Origin: Hanstruepera flava
Lineage (GTDB): Bacteria > Bacteroidota > Bacteroidia > Flavobacteriales > Flavobacteriaceae
DNA: 64,000 nucleotides
Assembly (NCBI RefSeq): GCF_023634025.1
Contig: NZ_JALJCW010000003.1
Location: 186,001-250,000, forward strand
Reading direction: 5' to 3'
Position 1 is the stretch's first letter. Every line of letters starts with the position of its first letter. A program made the position numbers and the translations under genes. Below, in pieces: positions 60,016 to 64,000 of the stretch. The notes under the pieces are model-generated. The model searched no databases. It saw nothing but the letters and a program-made list of their open reading frames with translations, and was not told where the DNA came from.

Positions 60016-62169
60016 TTAATCTTTTTTTAAAGTTACGACCACTTGGGTTCCTGTATCGCCTTCGGTTTGGTAATCCTCAATAAACACATCAACTTTATCT
60101 TTATGCATGTTATTCAAGATAGATACGCGCTTTTTAATATTGCTCATCCCTTTTGAATTGTGCTTCTTTTGGTTATCTGTTTTAGAAGCTTTAGAACGTG
60201 CTCTTCCAATGCCATCATCAATAATGGTTATGGTGATTTCAGAAGCACTCTTTTTGGCAACTGTTATTTCTAATTTACCTTTTTCAGTTTTATAACGTAA
60301 GCCATGCCAAACCGCGTTTTCTATATAAGGCTGTAATAGCATAGGTGGAATTTGATAAGCCGAAACATTAACATCTTCATTAACCGTTATGTGATAATCA
60401 AACTTATCTTGAAAACGAAAATGCTCTAATTTGGTATACAACTGTAACAATTCTAATTCTTTTTCTAGCGGAATAAAATCTTCTTCGCTGTTTTCTAAAA
60501 CCGCTCGCATAAGAAATGAAAAATCTGACAAATATTTATTCGCCGTACGCTCATCGCTTGAAGCAATAAAACTATTAACCGAATTAAGCGCATTAAAAAT
60601 GAAATGCGGATTCATTTGGCTTCGCAACGATTTTAGGGCTAGTAAATTATTGGCCAATCGTTGCTGTTTGATGTATTTATACATAAAATAAGCCGTTACC
60701 AACAACAATATTAAACCACCAATTAGCGAATAAATAACCAACTGTTGCCGTTTATTGCGTTCGGTTGTAAGTTGGTATTTACTTTGTGATAATTGCCTAT
60801 CGGTTTCTAAACTGGTTATTCTATTCTGCTGATTACTTATATCACGACTCAATTTAGCAGCTCTAACAATTTCTTGTTCCTTTTTAACGTATAATGCTTC
60901 AACCAACTCGGTATACTCCTTATACGTTTCTAAAGCTTTGTTATAATCGCCAGCACTACTGTAAACTTCAGATAGCTTACGTTTGGCATCTTTTTCAACA
61001 ACTAAATCATTCTTGGTATTCGCTTCTTCTATACTTTTTTCCAAATAGGTAATAGCATTGTCATAATCCTTTTTTAAATAATAAGCGTTACCAATTTTAT
61101 AGTTTTGTTTTTGGACCGTTAAAGCACTTTCTATTCCAATTACAGAATCGAGTTCAATATCTTTAATATCCTTGATGGCTTCTTTACGTAATTCAATTTC
61201 ATCTGTAAAATCACTTTTTTTGTTCTTGAAATCGGCGACTTTAACTTTTTCTTCTAAAGCCCGTTTTTCATTTTCTTGAGAAGCCAGGTTTAACGAGCTT
61301 TCATAAAAACCTTCTGCTGCATCCTGTTCGCCTTGCGCATCATAAGTTTGGGCTATTTTAGAATTTAGATCGGTAACTTTTGGTTTTATTAAATGCTCTG
61401 TTGCAATGTCTAACCCTTTTTTATAATTGTCTAGTGCTTTATCAAATTCTTTTATACTATAATTAGTATCACCTAAACCTTCGTGCAGGACAACTTTTTG
61501 CCAGTTAGAAAGGCCATCCTTAGGAATATTTTTATAAACCGAAATACTCTCTTGATAATTTTTATTTAAAGCATAGGCATGACCTAATTTTAGTTGCACA
61601 TCATTAGAGTTTACGCTCTGCAAGCTTATACGGTAATTTGTTACAGCAATGTCATATTGATTCCAATGCAAATAAATATCGCCTAGTGTTTCATAGACTT
61701 CAGCATTTTCTTTTCCTGAACGGCTTTCTGCCAAAGCATCGGTAACAAATTGAATACTTTTTTCTAAATCGGTTTTTTTATAAACTAACGCCGAGTCTAT
61801 CAACGAATTAAATGCTATATCTGGCTCATCATTAACTTTCGCTCTGTTAGAATAGCGATAAGGGCGAACCTCAACACGTATACGTTCCTGATTTTTAATA
61901 GTATAGTAAACCGTTTCAAAATCCTTATGTTTTATAACAAGTTCATCACCATACTTTACCTTTATTCTAAACTCACCAGCACCATTTGTAGTTGTATAGG
62001 CGCCACCATTTACTTCTATGTTAGCATTTGAAACTGGTTTTTGCAATTCACTATCATAAATAAACCCTCTTACGGTAAACGCAGGATCTCCACCTAGTTT
62101 CTGCCCAAGAATTATTTGGCTACTAATAACCAATATTAAAATAAATGCTCTTTGTATAAAAGTTGTCAT
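60016..62169 (-). CDS. TPR-containing sensor histidine kinase (PF06580 type)
   Basis: A 717-residue membrane kinase. After a signal peptide (MTTFIQRAFILILVISSQIILGQ), residues ~30-105 form a CarboxypepD_reg-like domain (VRGFIYDSELQKPVSNANIEVNGGAYTTTNGAGEFRIK). Then come about six TPR units (for example LGDIYLHWNQYDIAVTNYRISLQ; YYLKKDYDNAITYLEKSIEEA), a coiled segment, one membrane helix (QQLVIYSLIGGLILLLVTAYFMYKYI) and the kinase core with phospho-acceptor His522 in RSQMNPHFIFNALNSVN and ATP lobe IIDDGIGRARS...KGMSNIKKRVSIL. It should sense something in the periplasm and drive the LytTR regulator downstream. The ATG at 62169 is preferred over GTG 62199. Confidence 0.94.
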   Translation of the reverse strand: MTTFIQRAFILILVISSQIILGQKLGGDPAFTVRGFIYDSELQKPVSNANIEVNGGAYTTTNGAGEFRIKVKYGDELVIKHKDFETVYYTIKNQERIRVEVRPYRYSNRAKVNDEPDIAFNSLIDSALVYKKTDLEKSIQFVTDALAESRSGKENAEVYETLGDIYLHWNQYDIAVTNYRISLQSVNSNDVQLKLGHAYALNKNYQESISVYKNIPKDGLSNWQKVVLHEGLGDTNYSIKEFDKALDNYKKGLDIATEHLIKPKVTDLNSKIAQTYDAQGEQDAAEGFYESSLNLASQENEKRALEEKVKVADFKNKKSDFTDEIELRKEAIKDIKDIELDSVIGIESALTVQKQNYKIGNAYYLKKDYDNAITYLEKSIEEANTKNDLVVEKDAKRKLSEVYSSAGDYNKALETYKEYTELVEALYVKKEQEIVRAAKLSRDISNQQNRITSLETDRQLSQSKYQLTTERNKRQQLVIYSLIGGLILLLVTAYFMYKYIKQQRLANNLLALKSLRSQMNPHFIFNALNSVNSFIASSDERTANKYLSDFSFLMRAVLENSEEDFIPLEKELELLQLYTKLEHFRFQDKFDYHITVNEDVNVSAYQIPPMLLQPYIENAVWHGLRYKTEKGKLEITVAKKSASEITITIIDDGIGRARSKASKTDNQKKHNSKGMSNIKKRVSILNNMHKDKVDVFIEDYQTEGDTGTQVVVTLKKD

Positions 62170-62398
62170 CAGCAAATTTATAATTGTATAAACATACACA
62201 CTTTAGACCTTATAATAAAATGCCTTATATAGATTTTCAACCTAAAACCGTTTAAAATTAATGCGTTTACACAATCAAAAATCCGGTTTACTCATTCAAA
62301 CCATTCACTTACTCATTGTTGATTTTTTAATAGGAAAGTTGTTCGTTTTTTTACAGCATACTATTCCAACCCTTATTCATTAATCTAAATTATTATTT

Positions 62399-63553
62399 AT
62401 GAAAACTATTTTAAAAGTGCTTATTATTTGTGCATGTATGGTTGGAATACTGACTAGTAAAGCAAACCCAAACGTTAAGACTGAAAAACTTAAAAGTTTA
62501 AAGTCAATTACTAAAACTAAAAAGCAAACCATTAAAGTGGCTTTACTTTTAGACACCAGTAATAGTATGGATGGTTTGATTGATCAAGCTAAAGCACAAC
62601 TCTGGGAAATTGTTAATGAGTTATCCTATGCTAAATGCGAAGAAGTTAGACCTAATTTACAAATTGCTCTATATGAATATGGCAATGACAATTTAAACAG
62701 CCTAGAAGGTTATATTAGACAAATTATTCCATTTACTTCAGATTTAGATGAGATTTCCAAAGCCTTATTTTCTCTGACTACTAATGGCGGTAATGAGTTT
62801 TGTGGTCATGTAATAGACACCTCTATAAAGCAATTAAATTGGGGAACAAACCAAAATGATTTAAAACTAATTTTTATTGCTGGAAACGAACCTTTCACGC
62901 AAGGTCCAGTAAGCTATAAAGATGCCATTACCAATGCTTTGGAAAAAGATGTTAGTGTCAACACTATTTTCTGTGGCGATTATAACCAAGGTATATCCAG
63001 TTATTGGAAAGAGGGCGCCGATTTGGCTAAAGGAAATTATATGGCCATAAATCATAATCAAGCTACTGTGCATATTGCATCACCTTATGACGATAAAATA
63101 TTAAACCTCAACAAGCAATTAAACCAAACCTATATTGCTTATGGAAAATCTGGAAGACAAAAAATGGCTTTACAGGTAGAACAAGACAGCAATGCCAGAG
63201 GTTATAGCGAAGCAAATGCGGTTAGTAGAACAGTAAGTAAAAGCTCACATTTATACAATAATGCTACATGGGATTTAGTAGATGCCGAAAAAGAAGGTGT
63301 TTTTAATTATGACACATTCAAACAAACCGATTTGCCAATCGAGCTTCAAGGAAAATCAAAAAAAGAAATTAAAGCATATTTAGCTGAAAAACGCCAAGAA
63401 CGTGAAACCATACAAAATGAGATTCAAGAGCTTAACCTAAAGCGTAAAATGTTTATAGCTGAACAATCTCGTGACAAAGAAAACCTATTAGAGAATGCTA
63501 TGATTGAAGCTGTAAAAAAACAAGCTTCACTGAAAAATTATCAATGGGAATAA
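62399..63553 (+). CDS. Von Willebrand factor A-domain protein, secreted
   Basis: A 384-residue protein with a signal peptide (ending LTSKANP). Residues ~50-240 are a vWA domain with the MIDAS motif DTSNSMDG (D-x-S-x-S), the downstream Thr in LTTNGGNEFCGHVIDTS, and the Asp/Gly region FIAGNEPFTQG. The C-terminal part (~260-384) is helical and basic, including KKEIKAYLAEKRQERETIQNEIQELNLKRKMFIAEQ, probably a coiled coil. Metal-dependent protein-protein interaction in the periplasm or at the surface is likely. It has a perfect terminator after it. No partner is adjacent. Confidence 0.9.
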   Translation: MKTILKVLIICACMVGILTSKANPNVKTEKLKSLKSITKTKKQTIKVALLLDTSNSMDGLIDQAKAQLWEIVNELSYAKCEEVRPNLQIALYEYGNDNLNSLEGYIRQIIPFTSDLDEISKALFSLTTNGGNEFCGHVIDTSIKQLNWGTNQNDLKLIFIAGNEPFTQGPVSYKDAITNALEKDVSVNTIFCGDYNQGISSYWKEGADLAKGNYMAINHNQATVHIASPYDDKILNLNKQLNQTYIAYGKSGRQKMALQVEQDSNARGYSEANAVSRTVSKSSHLYNNATWDLVDAEKEGVFNYDTFKQTDLPIELQGKSKKEIKAYLAEKRQERETIQNEIQELNLKRKMFIAEQSRDKENLLENAMIEAVKKQASLKNYQWE

Positions 63554-63566
63554 TTGCTGAAAAAGA

Positions 63567-63596
63567 AACAAGCGCCTTAATTATAAGGCGCTTGTT
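63567..63596. terminator. Bidirectional intrinsic terminator
   Basis: AACAAGCGCCTTA, loop ATTA, TAAGGCGCTTGTT: a 13-base perfect stem followed by Ts, between the vWA gene (+) and the PorP/SprF gene (-). Confidence 0.9.
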
Positions 63597-63617
63597 TTAT
63601 ATGAAATATGCTCTTGA

Positions 63618-64000
63618 TTAATTAACCGCAGGGCAGTTACAGTGGTAACGTTCCTTTCTACAGCTAAAGTTATAACCTAATGTAATTTGATGAAAACCAC
63701 CATTTGTAAATGTTACAGAATTAGCTTGGTAGGCATACGTATATGCAAACATAAAATTGTTAAAGTTAACACCTACTAAAGGAGATACATATTGTAATTT
63801 TTGTGTGGTTACACTTCCTCCATCTACATATTCAGCACCATCTAAACTTCTTCGGTAAGATAATCCAGCCCAAAGTTTTCCAAAATCCATTTCTTTGTAA
63901 ACTTTGGCATTAACATCAAAAAATGATTCTTGAGTCCCATCTCTATATTGAAACATGACCGATGGCTCATAACTCCATTCACTACCTTGCTTACCAAAAA
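63618..64000 (-). CDS. PorP/SprF-family type IX secretion membrane protein, C-terminal part
   Basis: The frame runs off the right edge of the window; about 127 C-terminal residues are visible. They show PorP/SprF beta-barrel strands (SVMFQYRDGTQESFFDVNAKVYKE; LWAGLSYRRSLDGAEYV; FMFAYTYAYQANSVTFTNGGFHQITLGYNF) and the typical end CRKERYHCNCPAVN. This family comprises outer-membrane proteins linked to the type IX secretion/gliding machinery, where SprF exports SprB-like adhesins. The partner adhesin gene, if any, would lie outside the window to the right. Confidence 0.93.
   Translation of the reverse strand, partial: FGKQGSEWSYEPSVMFQYRDGTQESFFDVNAKVYKEMDFGKLWAGLSYRRSLDGAEYVDGGSVTTQKLQYVSPLVGVNFNNFMFAYTYAYQANSVTFTNGGFHQITLGYNFSCRKERYHCNCPAVN

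Noticed and set aside
1-64000. CRISPR array, rRNA operon, insertion sequence or defence island
   Set aside because: I looked for regularly spaced repeats, transposase motifs and typical defence genes on both strands and saw none.

Overview
The window is a low-GC chromosomal segment of a member of the Bacteroidota, almost certainly family Flavobacteriaceae. The evidence is a PorP/SprF-type protein ending in the window, a secreted protein with a type IX secretion C-terminal sorting domain, several Bacteroidota-specific families (DUF5686, DUF6089, DUF6340-like, a PF06580-type TPR histidine kinase with LytTR regulator), near-absence of Shine-Dalgarno sequences, and repeated promoter boxes of the flavobacterial form TTG-N19-23-TAnnTTTG. 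The genus cannot be fixed from the sequence alone.

Layout. 1-2348 (+): end of a sensor kinase, an OmpR-type regulator, a secreted protein of unknown role and a deoxynucleoside kinase, closed by a strong terminator. 2427-5511 (-): a membrane ion-pumping pyrophosphatase (hppA) and a soluble pyrophosphatase (ppa), each with its own promoter. 5704-12679: an M1 peptidase, a DUF5686 outer-membrane protein, PDH E1-beta and a T9SS cargo protein. 12804-24515 (+): etfBA, a bifunctional-nuclease-family protein, an unusual CNT nucleoside transporter, thyA beside a membrane-anchored DHFR fusion, a lipoprotein, a hydrolase, an M48 peptidase, fabD and lspA. 24534-28353 (-): a small protein with an operator-like promoter, then an amidohydrolase, galE and a DegT-type aminotransferase. 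28441-34419: waaA, an acidic lipoprotein made of 11-residue repeats, two tiny overlapping ORFs, tRNA-Gly and tRNA-Leu, mutS and an RNA methyltransferase.

34595-44755: a DUF2975/HTH pair, a lipoprotein, a methyltransferase, a GyrI-like protein, a FolK-deoxynucleoside kinase fusion, a queuosine-precursor transporter, an AsmA-like protein, rpsU, DUF2797 and a GH3-like protein. 45043-50345 (-): clpX, clpP, tig, a small membrane protein, a hydrolase and pdxJ. 50437-58716 (+): the conserved envelope cluster CBS protein-nadK-DUF6089-uppS-bamA-skp-skp, followed by murI. 58713-64000: a gamma-carbonic-anhydrase-like protein, a LytTR/TPR-kinase two-component pair, a von Willebrand A protein, and the C-terminus of a PorP/SprF protein.

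Functionally this is mostly core genome. The themes are envelope biogenesis (uppS, bamA, skp, lspA, waaA, AsmA-like, murI), protein quality control (tig-clpP-clpX, M48, M1), and nucleotide/folate metabolism (thyA, DHFR, FolK-dNK, dNK, CNT transporter). I see no prophage, transposon, CRISPR, rRNA or defence island. The most interesting items are small: perfect palindromes inside the promoters of etfBA and of a 63-residue protein, two folate-enzyme fusions, a cysteine cluster inserted in the aminotransferase, an 11-mer-repeat lipoprotein, and a possible small RNA downstream of the GH3-like gene. Several start codons are moved downstream from the longest reading frame because the upstream TTG is part of a promoter or terminator.
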